From Campylobacter portucalensis (GTDB lineage: Bacteria; Campylobacterota; Campylobacteria; Campylobacterales; Campylobacteraceae): 64,000 bases of DNA. The DNA lies in the NCBI RefSeq assembly GCF_009690845.1, contig NZ_VWSJ01000001.1, positions 118,528 through 182,527 of the forward strand. The letters run 5' to 3'. Shown here in pieces: positions 20,263 through 29,023 of the stretch (position 1 is its first letter; each line of letters opens with the position of its first letter). The position numbers and the translations under genes are program-made. The notes under the pieces are model-generated. The model made no database searches. It saw nothing but the letters and a program-made list of their open reading frames with translations, and was not told where the DNA came from.

Positions 20263-21444
20263 ATGTTAAATTTAAAAAAAGTTGCCCCTTTAAGTAAAGA
20301 GTATTTAGAAAATTTAGGCTTTAAATGGCACACTGACGAAGATAAAAGCCCTTATTTAGCTGATGAAATTTTAGAAATTTCACAAAAGCAAGCAGATAGA
20401 TATTATGAAGCAGTAAATGAATTATACGATATGTTTGTAAATGCAGCACAATATGTGATTGATAATGATTTATTTCATGAGATTGGAATTCCTTTTAATT
20501 TAATAGATATCATCAAAGATAGTTGGGAAAATGATGTTCATTGGCATTTATATGGCAGATTTGATTTAGCTGGAGGTATTGACGGTAAGGCGATTAAATT
20601 AATTGAATTTAACGCTGATACGCCAACATCTCTTTTTGAGAGTGCAGTTATACAATGGGCTTTATTAAAGCAAAATGATATGGATGAAAATTCTCAATTT
20701 AACGGAATTTACGATGCATTGGTTGAAAATTTTAAAAGACTAGTAACTTTGAGTGATGATACATCTGAATTTGATAAATACTATGATGGATGGAAAATTC
20801 TATTTAGCTCTATAGCTGGAAATATAGAAGATGAAATAACGACTAAATTTTTAGAAGTTGCAGCAAAAGAAGCTGGATTTGAGACAGATTTTGCTTATGT
20901 TGATGAAGTTGATTTTAGCGATGAAGATGGTATAAATTTTAATGGTCAAAATTACGAATTTTGGTTTAAATTAATACCATGGGAAAGTATAGCAGTTGAT
21001 GAGGGCGAGCTTGCATTAATTTTAAAAAATATCATAAAAAACAAAAAAGCCATCATCTTAAATCCAGCCTACACTCTTCTTTTTCAAAGCAAAGGAATTC
21101 TAAAAATTCTATGGGATCTATATCCAAATCATCCGCTTTTATTAGAAAGTTCTTTTGAGCCTTTAGACGATAAAAAAATGGTAAAAAAGCCATTTTTGGG
21201 GCGTGAAGGCGGGAATGTAAGCATAATTAACAAAAATGGAGAAACTATCTTAGAAGAAGATGGAGATTATGCAAATCAAAGATTTTTATATCAAGAATTT
21301 TATGAATTCAATAAAGACAAAAACAACAACTCATATCAAGCGGGAGTATTTTTTGCTTATGAGGGTTGTGGGTTAGGATTTAGAAGAGGTGGTGAAATCT
21401 TAGGAAATTTTGCTAAATTTGTTAGTCATTATATAAAGGATTAA
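20263..21444 (+). CDS. Glutathionylspermidine synthase-like ATP-grasp ligase
   Basis: 393 residues, matching the synthetase half of glutathionylspermidine synthase without the amidase domain (YgiC/YjfC type). Signature segments are WHLYGRFDLAGG, IEFNADTPTSLFESAVIQW (about residues 120-138) and KKPFLGREGGNVSI (about 309-322, nucleotide and peptide-binding loop). The bifunctional enzyme joins the Gly carboxylate of glutathione to spermidine; stand-alone homologues have no settled substrate. It sits between the lipoprotein (1-base gap) and a 2-hydroxyacid dehydrogenase (2-base gap). The true substrate may be a peptide or the lipoprotein tail rather than glutathione. Confidence 0.9.
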   Translation: MLNLKKVAPLSKEYLENLGFKWHTDEDKSPYLADEILEISQKQADRYYEAVNELYDMFVNAAQYVIDNDLFHEIGIPFNLIDIIKDSWENDVHWHLYGRFDLAGGIDGKAIKLIEFNADTPTSLFESAVIQWALLKQNDMDENSQFNGIYDALVENFKRLVTLSDDTSEFDKYYDGWKILFSSIAGNIEDEITTKFLEVAAKEAGFETDFAYVDEVDFSDEDGINFNGQNYEFWFKLIPWESIAVDEGELALILKNIIKNKKAIILNPAYTLLFQSKGILKILWDLYPNHPLLLESSFEPLDDKKMVKKPFLGREGGNVSIINKNGETILEEDGDYANQRFLYQEFYEFNKDKNNNSYQAGVFFAYEGCGLGFRRGGEILGNFAKFVSHYIKD

Positions 21445-21446
21445 AA

Positions 21447-22376
21447 ATGAAAATAGTATGTTTAGATGCCGACACTTTAGGTTTTGATGCAGATTTGAGC
21501 ATATTTAATAAATTTGGAGAATTTAAGAGCTATGATAAAACTCCTGCAAATTTAACTATAGAACGTTTAAAAGATGCTGATATTGTAATTACAAATAAAG
21601 TTTTAATCACTAACGAAGTTATAGCCAACACAAATTTAAAACTCATTTGTGTTAGTGCAACAGGTGTTAATAATATAGATTTAGAAGCTGCTAAAAAACG
21701 TGAAATTCCTGTTAAAAATGTAGCTGGCTACTCTACTAATAGCGTAGTTCAACAAACATTTGCATCACTACTGATGCTAACAAACAATATGAATTATTAT
21801 ACAAATTATGTTAGTAGCGGAGAATGGGCTAAGAGTGAAATTTTTACAAATTTGGATAAGCCTATTACTGAAATTTGTGGTAAAAATTTTGGAATTATTG
21901 GACTTGGCGAGATAGGAAAAAAGGTAGCCAAAATAGCTCAAGTCTTTGGTGCAAATATAAGCTATTTTTCAACAAGTGGTAAAAATAACGACTCAAATTT
22001 TAGGCAAGTTAGCTTAGATGAGTTATTGCAAGAGTGCGATATAATCTCAATTCACGCTCCACTAAATGAAAATACTAAAAATTTAATAGGTAAAAATGAA
22101 CTAAGCAAGATAAAAAAAGGTGCGATTTTAATGAATTTTGGTCGTGGTGGAATTATAGATGAAATCGCTTTAGCAAACGCTATTGATGATGGAAATTTAA
22201 AAGTAGTTTTAGATGTTTTAGAAACTGAGCCAATGACAAAAAATCATCCATTGCTAAATGTTAAATTTAAAGAAAATTTAATCATCACTCCACATACAGC
22301 TTGGGGTAGCGTTGAAGCAAGAAAAATATTAATAGAAAAAATCGCTTTGAATATTGAAAATTTTTTAAATAATTAA
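21447..22376 (+). CDS. D-2-hydroxyacid dehydrogenase
   Basis: A 309-residue NAD(H)-dependent dehydrogenase of the D-isomer family. The Rossmann motif GIIGLGEIGKKVAKIA is near residues 150-165. The catalytic Arg is in MNFGRGGIIDE, with the downstream Glu and the catalytic His in TPHTAWGS. It resembles the Cj0373 protein. Substrate (lactate, glycerate or hydroxypyruvate type) cannot be told. Last gene of the rpsU-distal operon, followed by a palindromic terminator. Confidence 0.9.
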   Translation: MKIVCLDADTLGFDADLSIFNKFGEFKSYDKTPANLTIERLKDADIVITNKVLITNEVIANTNLKLICVSATGVNNIDLEAAKKREIPVKNVAGYSTNSVVQQTFASLLMLTNNMNYYTNYVSSGEWAKSEIFTNLDKPITEICGKNFGIIGLGEIGKKVAKIAQVFGANISYFSTSGKNNDSNFRQVSLDELLQECDIISIHAPLNENTKNLIGKNELSKIKKGAILMNFGRGGIIDEIALANAIDDGNLKVVLDVLETEPMTKNHPLLNVKFKENLIITPHTAWGSVEARKILIEKIALNIENFLNN

Positions 22377-22379
22377 AAA

Positions 22380-22405
22380 ATAGTGTTCTAAATTTAGAAC
22401 ACTAT
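22380..22405. terminator. Palindromic hairpin terminator
   Basis: A 26-base perfect palindrome starting three bases after the dehydrogenase stop. Its left arm begins ATAGTGTTCTAAA. An A6 tract precedes it and an AT-rich tail follows. The stem is about 11 bp with a small loop. Confidence 0.75.
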
Positions 22406-22511
22406 GCTATATAAATTTTATTAAATTCTTTGTATCAAAAGGAAAATTTAACAAACTTTATGATAGACTTATAATTCTTATATAATATAATTTTTAAAGG
22501 AATTTTAATAT

Positions 22512-23825
22512 ATGTCGTTTCTAAATAAAACAATAAATAAATTTGCCATAAAATATGCACACTCAAAAATGCAAAAAGCATTAACAAATAATCTAAATAT
22601 CGATATTACAAATCAAAATATAGCCAAAATTCCAAATCCAAATAAATCATATATGCTATACACACACATTCCATTTTGCCATATTTTTTGTCCATATTGC
22701 TCTTTTCATAAATTTCAATACAATAAAGAAAGCTGTAAAAACTATTTTAAAAATTTAAGAGAGGAATTAAAGCAAACAAAAGAAGCTGGATATGATTTCA
22801 ACTCTTTATATGTTGGCGGTGGCACAACTCTTATTGATGAAGATGAATTAATAAAAACCCTAGAACTTGCAAAAAAATTATTTAGCATTCAAGATATCTC
22901 TTGCGAAACAGATCCAAATCACATTCAACCTGAAAATTTGGCTAAATTTAGAGGGCTTATAGATAGAATCAGTGTTGGAGTGCAAAGTTTTGATGATGAA
23001 ATTTTAAAAAAAGTTGCCAGATTCGAAAAATTTGGCTCACAAAAAGATTTAATCAATAAGCTAGAAAAGGCTATAAATATCTTGCCTGTGCTAAGTCTTG
23101 ATTTAATTTTTAATTTTCCATTTCAAACAAAAGATAATTTATTAACCGACATCAAAATTGCAAAAGATTTAAATCCACAACAAATAACGCTCTATCCATT
23201 AATGAAATCAAATTTAACAAAAGACGCAATCGCTAAAAGCCTTGGAATTAGTAATATAGACAATGAGTATGAATTCTATAAAATCATAAGAGAAGAATTT
23301 AAAGATTACAACTCAAATAATGCTTGGGCTTTCTCAAAAGAAAAGTCAAATTTAGCAGATGAGTATGTTGGATCAAATAGCGATTATGTTGGAGTTGGTA
23401 GCGGGGCTTTTAGTTTTTTAGATGGTAGGCTTTTGATAAATGCTTTTAATTTAGATGATTATGAAGAAAAGATTAAATCAAATAAAAGCCCTGTCATTGC
23501 CACTTGTGATTTTAAAGATAGTGAAAAAATAAAATATATATTTCTAACTAAACTATTTGATGGAGAGATAAATATAAAAGATTTTAATTTACAAAACAAA
23601 GTGGATTTAAAAAAAACTATGTTTTTAGAACTAAATTTATTGCGTCTTGCAAATGCCATATATGAAGAAAATGGCTTTATTAGACCAACAGAATTTGGAA
23701 GATATATATGTGTAGTTTTAATGAAAGATTTCTATACTGGAATGGACAAAGTAAGGGCTATATTCAAAAATGATGCAAAAATTAAATCGAGAAAAAAACT
23801 ATATGTAATGAGTGAAGAAATTTAA
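22512..23825 (+). CDS. HemN/HemW-like radical SAM protein
   Basis: 437 residues. The radical SAM cluster motif with CxxxCxxC spacing is in HIPFCHIFCPYCSFHKF, about residues 52-68. The SAM-binding GGGT motif (LYVGGGTTLIDEDEL) and an ETDPNHI strand follow, in the order typical of coproporphyrinogen III dehydrogenase-like proteins. It is longer than HemW (about 380) and resembles the Cj0363c type or the ChuW/HutW heme-handling branch. So the activity could be heme trafficking, heme degradation or porphyrinogen oxidation. Own promoter region upstream; convergent with the AAA ATPase downstream. Confidence 0.85.
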   Translation: MSFLNKTINKFAIKYAHSKMQKALTNNLNIDITNQNIAKIPNPNKSYMLYTHIPFCHIFCPYCSFHKFQYNKESCKNYFKNLREELKQTKEAGYDFNSLYVGGGTTLIDEDELIKTLELAKKLFSIQDISCETDPNHIQPENLAKFRGLIDRISVGVQSFDDEILKKVARFEKFGSQKDLINKLEKAINILPVLSLDLIFNFPFQTKDNLLTDIKIAKDLNPQQITLYPLMKSNLTKDAIAKSLGISNIDNEYEFYKIIREEFKDYNSNNAWAFSKEKSNLADEYVGSNSDYVGVGSGAFSFLDGRLLINAFNLDDYEEKIKSNKSPVIATCDFKDSEKIKYIFLTKLFDGEINIKDFNLQNKVDLKKTMFLELNLLRLANAIYEENGFIRPTEFGRYICVVLMKDFYTGMDKVRAIFKNDAKIKSRKKLYVMSEEI

Positions 23826-23844
23826 CTCAAAGGAGTTAAATTTC
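23817..23844. terminator. Bidirectional terminator between convergent genes
   Basis: A 12-bp perfect stem, 23817-23828 with 23833-23844, and a 4-base loop. The left arm contains AAATTTAACTC. It overlaps the radical SAM gene stop and lies 20 bases from the AAA ATPase stop on the other strand. Confidence 0.75.
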
Positions 23845-23862
23845 AGCTATAATATCTTAATG

Positions 23863-25575
23863 CTACAAAATTCCAACTCTTTTTTCATCTCCAAAAGCTG
23901 AAATTTGCTCTGTTTGTATCTCCTCTATAAAATCACTCATCTTAAAAATTTCATCCTCTCTTACAGCAACTTTCAAGGCTGTATTTTTTAAAATTAGTGA
24001 AATTTGGGCTCCACTTAAATCAAATTTAGCTAATTTTTCTATACTAAAACTCTCTTCAAAACTTGCATTTTCAGGAAGAATTTGTTGCCAAATTCTAATT
24101 CTTTCTTGAAAATTTGGCTTTTTAAACTCTATTTTAAAATCAAATCTTCTTGAAAAAGCACTATCTAGGCTTTGTAAAAAATTTGTAGTCGCCACTAAAA
24201 CACCCTCAAATTTTTCAATTTGTTCTAAAAAGATGTTTTGCATTTGATTATGCATTTTTTCTGCTCCACTAAGCCCATTTTCAAGCCTACTTGATAAAAA
24301 TTGATCAGCTTCATTTAAAAGCAATAAAGGCTCGCTTTTTGTTTGAGAACAAATTTGCTTAAAAGTATCAAAAATTTTTCTCACATTTTGTTCACTCTCG
24401 CCAACATATTTTGATAGAATTTTAGAGCAATCAAAACTTATCACATCCTTTTTTAAACTTTTTGCAAGACTTATTGCACTCATAGTTTTGCCAGTTCCAG
24501 CCGGACCATAAAATATTATTTTTGCATCTATGTTTTTTCTAGTTTTTATACCCCAACTATTTAGTTTATTTATAACTTTTTTATCAAGCTGTTTTAAGAT
24601 AGAATCTAGAATTTGCTTAATTTTAGGATTTAAGACTACATCATTTATATCTGTTTTAGGCGTAATTAATTCAAAAATTTCACTATCTTTTATCAAATTT
24701 TCAAGCACTAGTTTTTTACTTTTTTTATCATTTTTTTGTGGATACATTATTGATTGCAAAATATCTTCATTAATAAAAAAGCTTTTTGTAACTCCACCTG
24801 TCGCACCAAGAACCTCATCATAATCAATCAACCCATTTGATATCAAATTTCCACTATCTTCTAGTAAATAGCGATTTTTAATCTTATCCATCTCATTATC
24901 GCCAATCATATCAAGAAGAGTATTTATATCTCTCAAATTTTCATAATCGCTAGAATATTCCTCTTTCAAGAGAGCTAAAAATATTATTTGTTCTTGCTCA
25001 TTTAAAAAATTTTGTTTAAAAATTTGCTCAATAACGATATTAATTTTACTTATTTTTAGCTTGTTTTTTATGATATTTTTAAGAGTATTAATTTTTTTAT
25101 CGATACGAATTTTATGCTCCCTACTTTGAGCTAAAAGTCTTTTTTGATAAAACTCAACCAATAAAAATTGATCTTGCAAATACTCTAAATGATTAGAATA
25201 CTCGCCCAAATCAGGAAAGCCATTATCGATTTCTCCTGATTCTAAGAAATTTAAAAACATATCGCTAAGTTCTATTTCGGTGTGCAAAAGGCTTAATTTT
25301 GAAGCCTTTTTGTCTGACTTAAAAAAATTAACATTTTTTACAATATATCCAAAATCGAGCAAATTTTTAATTTCATCCAAATGATTTAAATATCTATAAT
25401 TATCTTTACCAAAAGCCTTTAAAAGCAGATTATGAACACTATTTGATAAATTTCCATCCATATATGATTTTGTTAAAATTTTCAAAATTTCTGCTTCATT
25501 TTTTGATATTTCTAAAATTTCATAAATTTTAGGCTGTATTTCGTTATTGCTTAAAAAATCTTTTAAATAATCCAT
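23863..25575 (-). CDS. AAA family ATPase (CDC48/FtsH-like AAA module)
   Basis: 570 residues, the same length I recall for Cj0377. The N-terminal ~330 residues are helical and unrecognised. The AAA module has Walker A GPAGTGKT at 357-364 and Walker B LLLLNEAD at 417-424. It also has a sensor segment (GVLVATTNFLQSLD) and arginine fingers in DSAFSRRFDFKIEF. Walker B carries Asn where Asp is usual. This NEAD variant is known in a subgroup of bacterial AAA ATPases, so activity is not excluded. No protease domain or membrane segment, and no operon partner on this strand. Confidence 0.88.
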   Translation of the reverse strand: MDYLKDFLSNNEIQPKIYEILEISKNEAEILKILTKSYMDGNLSNSVHNLLLKAFGKDNYRYLNHLDEIKNLLDFGYIVKNVNFFKSDKKASKLSLLHTEIELSDMFLNFLESGEIDNGFPDLGEYSNHLEYLQDQFLLVEFYQKRLLAQSREHKIRIDKKINTLKNIIKNKLKISKINIVIEQIFKQNFLNEQEQIIFLALLKEEYSSDYENLRDINTLLDMIGDNEMDKIKNRYLLEDSGNLISNGLIDYDEVLGATGGVTKSFFINEDILQSIMYPQKNDKKSKKLVLENLIKDSEIFELITPKTDINDVVLNPKIKQILDSILKQLDKKVINKLNSWGIKTRKNIDAKIIFYGPAGTGKTMSAISLAKSLKKDVISFDCSKILSKYVGESEQNVRKIFDTFKQICSQTKSEPLLLLNEADQFLSSRLENGLSGAEKMHNQMQNIFLEQIEKFEGVLVATTNFLQSLDSAFSRRFDFKIEFKKPNFQERIRIWQQILPENASFEESFSIEKLAKFDLSGAQISLILKNTALKVAVREDEIFKMSDFIEEIQTEQISAFGDEKRVGIL

Positions 25576-25615
25576 AATCTTCCTTTTTTAAAATTTAACT
25601 AAATTTTAATCAATC

Positions 25616-26455
25616 CTACATCATTGAACGTAAAATTTCTATCTCTTTTTCCCATAAATTTTCATCAATTGTCTCTAAGATAAGCGGAATTTCATCTATA
25701 TTTTTATCTTGCATTATATTTTTAAATGTTTCAAGCCCTAAAGTCCCTGCTCCAAGACTTTCATGGCGATCCTTTTTTACGCCAAGACTATTTTTAGAAT
25801 CATTTAAATGCATTGCACTTAAATATTTATAGCCAACGATTCTATCGAATAAAGCCATTGTTTTGTCATAACTAAATTTATCTCTTATATCATATCCACC
25901 AGCAAAAAAATGACAAGTATCTATACAAACCCCTATTCTATTTTTATCGTGAATTTTGCTTATTAAATATGACAAATGCTCTAATTTATAACCTAAATTT
26001 GACCCTTGTCCTGCTGTATTTTCTATAACTAATTTAACATTTTGTGAATTTGAGATGGCTCTATTTAGACAAAAAGCAATATTATCCAAACACTCCTCTT
26101 CGCTTATTTGATTTAAATGAGAACCTGGATGAAAATTTAAAAGCTTAAGTCCTAATATATTAGCCCTATTTATCTCATCCATAAAAGCTTCAAAACTTTT
26201 TTGTCTAAGAGATGGATCTGGATGACCTAAATTTATAAGATAGCTATCATGTGGCAAAATGTGATCTTTTTTTATATTTGCGACCTCTAAATTTTCATTA
26301 AAAAGTTTGATATTTTCATCACTATAAGGTTTTGCACTCCATTGTCTTTGATTTTTTAAAAACAACGCAAAAGCGTCTGCTTTTATTTTCATTGCATTTA
26401 ACGGTGCATTTTCTACTCCGCCACTAGCACTAACATGAGCTCCAACTCTTTTCAA
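25616..26455 (-). CDS. nfo: Endonuclease IV
   Basis: A 279-residue zinc-dependent AP endonuclease that cuts 5' to abasic sites in base excision repair. The TIM-barrel signatures are present: [14 protein letters not shown] at the N-terminus, then [34 protein letters not shown] and [20 protein letters not shown]. These carry the His, Glu and Asp metal ligands. The upstream lipoprotein stop overlaps its start. Together with ung, the window holds two base-excision enzymes. Confidence 0.96.
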   Translation of the reverse strand: MKRVGAHVSASGGVENAPLNAMKIKADAFALFLKNQRQWSAKPYSDENIKLFNENLEVANIKKDHILPHDSYLINLGHPDPSLRQKSFEAFMDEINRANILGLKLLNFHPGSHLNQISEEECLDNIAFCLNRAISNSQNVKLVIENTAGQGSNLGYKLEHLSYLISKIHDKNRIGVCIDTCHFFAGGYDIRDKFSYDKTMALFDRIVGYKYLSAMHLNDSKNSLGVKKDRHESLGAGTLGLETFKNIMQDKNIDEIPLILETIDENLWEKEIEILRSMM

Positions 26456-26919
26456 TCCATCTCCTTTATTATTATTTTTATTTCATTTTTTTTGTCATTA
26501 AAACTAATTTTTTTATTGCAAATTTCATATTGCAAATTTATAACTTCTTGCCTAAATCCACACTCTGTTTTTATGAGATTTTTTGCATTATAGATCGGTT
26601 TTTTTGCCAAAATATCTTTAAAAAAACCTCTATAATGTTTAAATTTAAAGAATTTTTCATTAAATTTAATCTCATCTTCACAGATACCATTATAACAAAT
26701 TTTATCTTTAATATCCATTTCAAACAATCCAACGCCGCTATTATAAATTTGAAGCCTAATCTTTTTTTTGCCAAAATCAATAAATCCAGCATCGTTTATT
26801 TTTATCAAAGGACTTTTTATGGTAAAAATAGCTGATTTTGAGCGATTTAAACCTGTTTTTGCACAACTTACAAAAAAAATTCCTATAAAAATTAAAAAAA
26901 ATATATTTTTAGCTCTCAT
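26452..26919 (-). CDS. Hypothetical small lipoprotein
   Basis: 155 residues. A short signal peptide ends at the lipobox FVSC (Cys19). The remainder is a soluble, Lys-rich domain with four cysteines ([19 protein letters not shown] and YEICNKK), probably disulfide-bonded in the periplasm. It is in an operon with nfo (4-base overlap). I do not recognise the family. Confidence 0.8.
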   Translation of the reverse strand: MRAKNIFFLIFIGIFFVSCAKTGLNRSKSAIFTIKSPLIKINDAGFIDFGKKKIRLQIYNSGVGLFEMDIKDKICYNGICEDEIKFNEKFFKFKHYRGFFKDILAKKPIYNAKNLIKTECGFRQEVINLQYEICNKKISFNDKKNEIKIIIKEMD

Positions 26920-26946
26920 TTAAGTAACCTTTAAGTTTTTTTGAAG

Positions 26947-26952
26947 TATAAT
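26947..26952 (+). promoter_or_regulatory. -10 box of tRNA-Glu
   Basis: TATAAT 30 bases before the mature tRNA end, with a T-rich run upstream and no strong -35. Confidence 0.6.
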
Positions 26953-26982
26953 CACATTTCACAAATATTTTATTAACCGAGT

Positions 26983-27057
26983 GGCCCATTCGTCTAACGG
27001 TTAGGACATCGCCCTTTCACGGCGGTAACACGAGTTCGAATCTCGTATGGGTCACCA
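26983..27057 (+). tRNA. tRNA-Glu (TTC anticodon)
   Basis: The acceptor GGCCCAT pairs with ATGGGTC, including one G-T pair. The anticodon loop CTTTCAC gives TTC. The T-arm is AGTTCGAATCT and ACCA is encoded. It lies alone, divergent from the lipoprotein-nfo pair. Confidence 0.96.
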
Positions 27058-27263
27058 ACACTATATTGAAAAAGCATACAAAAATTATCAACAAAAAAGT
27101 ATTTTTAAAAGACATAAAGTTATTAAATTATAAAAGTCTTTACAATAACTAAATACGAAATGCTTTAATTAAAATATCTATAAGTTATTAAAAAATCTAC
27201 TATAAAATTTTGGAACTTTTTAAATGCCTATAAAAAATATCAAATTTATGAATCTTTTAAATT

Positions 27264-27881
27264 TTAAAAATAATAAGAGTATCCAAGATAAGCTTTTAAA
27301 TTTTTATTTGTAATGTCATCGATGGTAAATTTTTGGTCATCATTAAAATTAGAAAATTCTGTATAGTTATATTTCATACCAACTTCGATGCCATGATGAT
27401 CTGCTACGATATATTCTAAACCTAGTTTTGCACCTATTAACCATCCAGCAACAGTATAATCTATAGTGCCTCTTTGAGAGTCTTTATTAATCTTAACTCC
27501 GCCATGTATGATAGAAGATCCAGTGTAAGCACCAATTACTGCCCTAAGATCGGTTGCGATTTCTGGAGTCCAGTCTGCACCTAAATATATCTCATGAATA
27601 GTTGCATCCATTTGATTTTTTTCTTTGTTATGTTTTATTTTTGATATATATTCATAAGCACCATAAACTCTAAATTCACCAAAACTATAACCACCTTTTA
27701 TACCAAGTCCAAAATTTGATTTACTTGCATCGAATTTTTCACTAGAGCTACCTTTTGTCTCAAGGCTAAGCGAAAAATTATTATAACCACCTTCAAAACC
27801 TACAAAAGCACCCTTATGTGCATTTAGCGACGAAGCAACCAATAAGCTAGCAACAAAGCTAAGTTTAACTAAATTTTTCAT
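27264..27881 (-). CDS. Outer-membrane beta-barrel protein (OmpA/porin-like)
   Basis: 205 residues. The signal peptide MKNLVKLSFVASLLVASSLN is cleaved near Ala21-His22. The mature part alternates polar and hydrophobic residues in about eight strands (YNNFSLSLE, FRVYGAYEYI, EIYLGADWT, GIEVGMKYNYTEF). It ends with a C-terminal aromatic (YLGYSYYF), as outer-membrane barrels do. The size fits an eight-strand barrel. The ATG has AAGGAGA upstream. Its promoter carries a G8 tract directly next to the -10 box, suggesting variable expression. Ligand or function unknown. Confidence 0.88.
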   Translation of the reverse strand: MKNLVKLSFVASLLVASSLNAHKGAFVGFEGGYNNFSLSLETKGSSSEKFDASKSNFGLGIKGGYSFGEFRVYGAYEYISKIKHNKEKNQMDATIHEIYLGADWTPEIATDLRAVIGAYTGSSIIHGGVKINKDSQRGTIDYTVAGWLIGAKLGLEYIVADHHGIEVGMKYNYTEFSNFNDDQKFTIDDITNKNLKAYLGYSYYF

Positions 27882-27910
27882 TTTTTCTCCTTATTAAAAG
27901 ATATGATGTA

Positions 27911-27935
27911 ATTATACCCCCCCCTCTTTTTTTTT
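27911..27935 (-). promoter_or_regulatory. OMP promoter with G8 tract abutting the -10 box
   Basis: On the minus strand: nine A, then GA, then GGGGGGGG (27924-27917), then TATAAT (27916-27911). The -10 box would start transcription near 27904, about 23 bases before the ATG. Long G tracts are the usual slippage sites for phase variation in Campylobacter; here the tract is in the promoter spacer rather than in the coding region. Confidence 0.7.
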
Positions 27936-28015
27936 AAGGTTGGCTGAAAAATTAAATAAAATGAAAATTTATTATTAAATTATTGTAAAAATTTGGATGT
28001 AATCTAACTGGCAAT

Positions 28016-28040
28016 AGAGATTTACAAAAAGCAAATCTCT
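28016..28040 (-). terminator. Hairpin downstream of rplT
   Basis: An 8-bp stem, AGAGATTT (28016-28023) with AAATCTCT (28033-28040), loop 9 bases, 13 bases past the rplT stop. No T tract follows on the minus strand, so it is a weak call. Confidence 0.4.
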
Positions 28041-28053
28041 AAATTTGAAAATA

Positions 28054-28407
28054 TTAAAGGGCTTCTTTTGCTTTTTTGACCACCAAAGCAAATGAAGCTG
28101 GATCATTCATAGCCATATCAGCTAAAACTTTTCTATCAAGCTCAATGCCTGATTTTTTAAGTGCATTCATAAATTTTGAGTAACTTATATCATTTAATCT
28201 ACAAGCAGCATTTATTCTAACGATCCAAAGGCGTCTAAAATCTCTTTTTTTGGCCCTTCTATCTCTATATGCATAACATAAGCTTCTTTCTAATTGCTCT
28301 TTTGCTTTTCTAAAGTGTTTGCGTCTTGCACTATAAAAGCCTCTAGCTAACTTTAAAACTTTTTTGTGGCGTCTTCTTCTAACCACGCCTGTTTTTACTC
28401 TTGCCAT
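28054..28407 (-). CDS. rplT: 50S ribosomal protein L20
   Basis: 117 residues, an early-assembly 23S rRNA-binding protein. It begins [20 protein letters not shown] with the typical very basic N-terminus and contains the [13 protein letters not shown] core. I chose the ATG at 28407 (AAAGGATAGGT upstream). The in-frame ATG at 28434 would add nine residues absent from L20 proteins. Confidence 0.97.
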   Translation of the reverse strand: MARVKTGVVRRRRHKKVLKLARGFYSARRKHFRKAKEQLERSLCYAYRDRRAKKRDFRRLWIVRINAACRLNDISYSKFMNALKKSGIELDRKVLADMAMNDPASFALVVKKAKEAL

Positions 28408-28496
28408 ACCTATCCTTTCATAAATGGCGTCCAAATTTGGAACTTGCCCTTAAATTTAAGCAAATTTAGGGGAGTTTGAATGATAAAAATCAAAAA

Positions 28497-28688
28497 CTAT
28501 TTCCCAAGCATTTTTTTCACAGCTTTTTCATTGGTGCTATCGACAAACTGAGCTTGTCTTAAATCTCTTTTGCGTTTTCTAGACATTTTTGTTAAAATGT
28601 GGCTTCTAAAAGCAGAGCCTCTTTTAATTTTATTTTTGCCTACTTTAAAACGCTTAGCTGCACCACGAACGGTTTTCATCTTTGGCAT
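28497..28688 (-). CDS. rpmI: 50S ribosomal protein L35
   Basis: 63 residues, reading [19 protein letters not shown] and containing [20 protein letters not shown], both standard for L35. It is followed by rplT after about 90 bases. In this genome, as in C. jejuni, rpmI-rplT are separate from infC. Confidence 0.97.
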   Translation of the reverse strand: MPKMKTVRGAAKRFKVGKNKIKRGSAFRSHILTKMSRKRKRDLRQAQFVDSTNEKAVKKMLGK

Positions 28689-28718
28689 GCTAATCCTTTA
28701 AATTTAGAATGAAACGTG

Positions 28719-28724
28719 ATTATA
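28719..28724 (-). promoter_or_regulatory. -10 box of rpmI-rplT
   Basis: Reads GATATAAT on the minus strand, giving a start near 28712 and a leader of about 24 bases before rpmI. Confidence 0.6.
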
Positions 28725-28838
28725 TCAAAATAAGTTTTATTTAAACTGAATTTACATATCTTTTTAAGCTTTGATCATATTTATATCGGTGTATTTATCG
28801 AATTATCCTAAAATTTAAAAATAAAAGCTCATTTATAA

Positions 28839-29023
28839 CTACATCTTAAGCAAAATGTAGGATAACTTAGTATTTACTAACCCATAAAACACAGCTTTAA
28901 TTGCTAAAATACCTAAGATTCTAACTATTAAAGCTAACGCTGATACAAAGTTATTTTTATTTTTGAGATAGACATTAAAATACCAAATCATCATAAATAA
29001 CCCAACTAACATAGCCTTTTTTT
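28839..29023 (-). pseudogene. Possible frameshifted C-terminal extension of the polyvalent protein
   Basis: A seven-A run on the coding strand (29023-29017) precedes the last 14 codons of the 1077-residue frame. A one-base slip there would replace GYVSWVIYDDLVF-stop by about 59 residues, including the hydrophobic segment SALALIVRILGILAIKAVFY, ending at 28839. That alternative frame is open well upstream too. I cannot tell which C-terminus is ancestral. Confidence 0.3.

Noticed and set aside
26530..26835. Plus-strand 101-residue and minus-strand 73-residue ORFs within the small lipoprotein gene
   Set aside because: Shadows of the lipoprotein frame, which has a clear signal peptide, lipobox and operon overlap with nfo.
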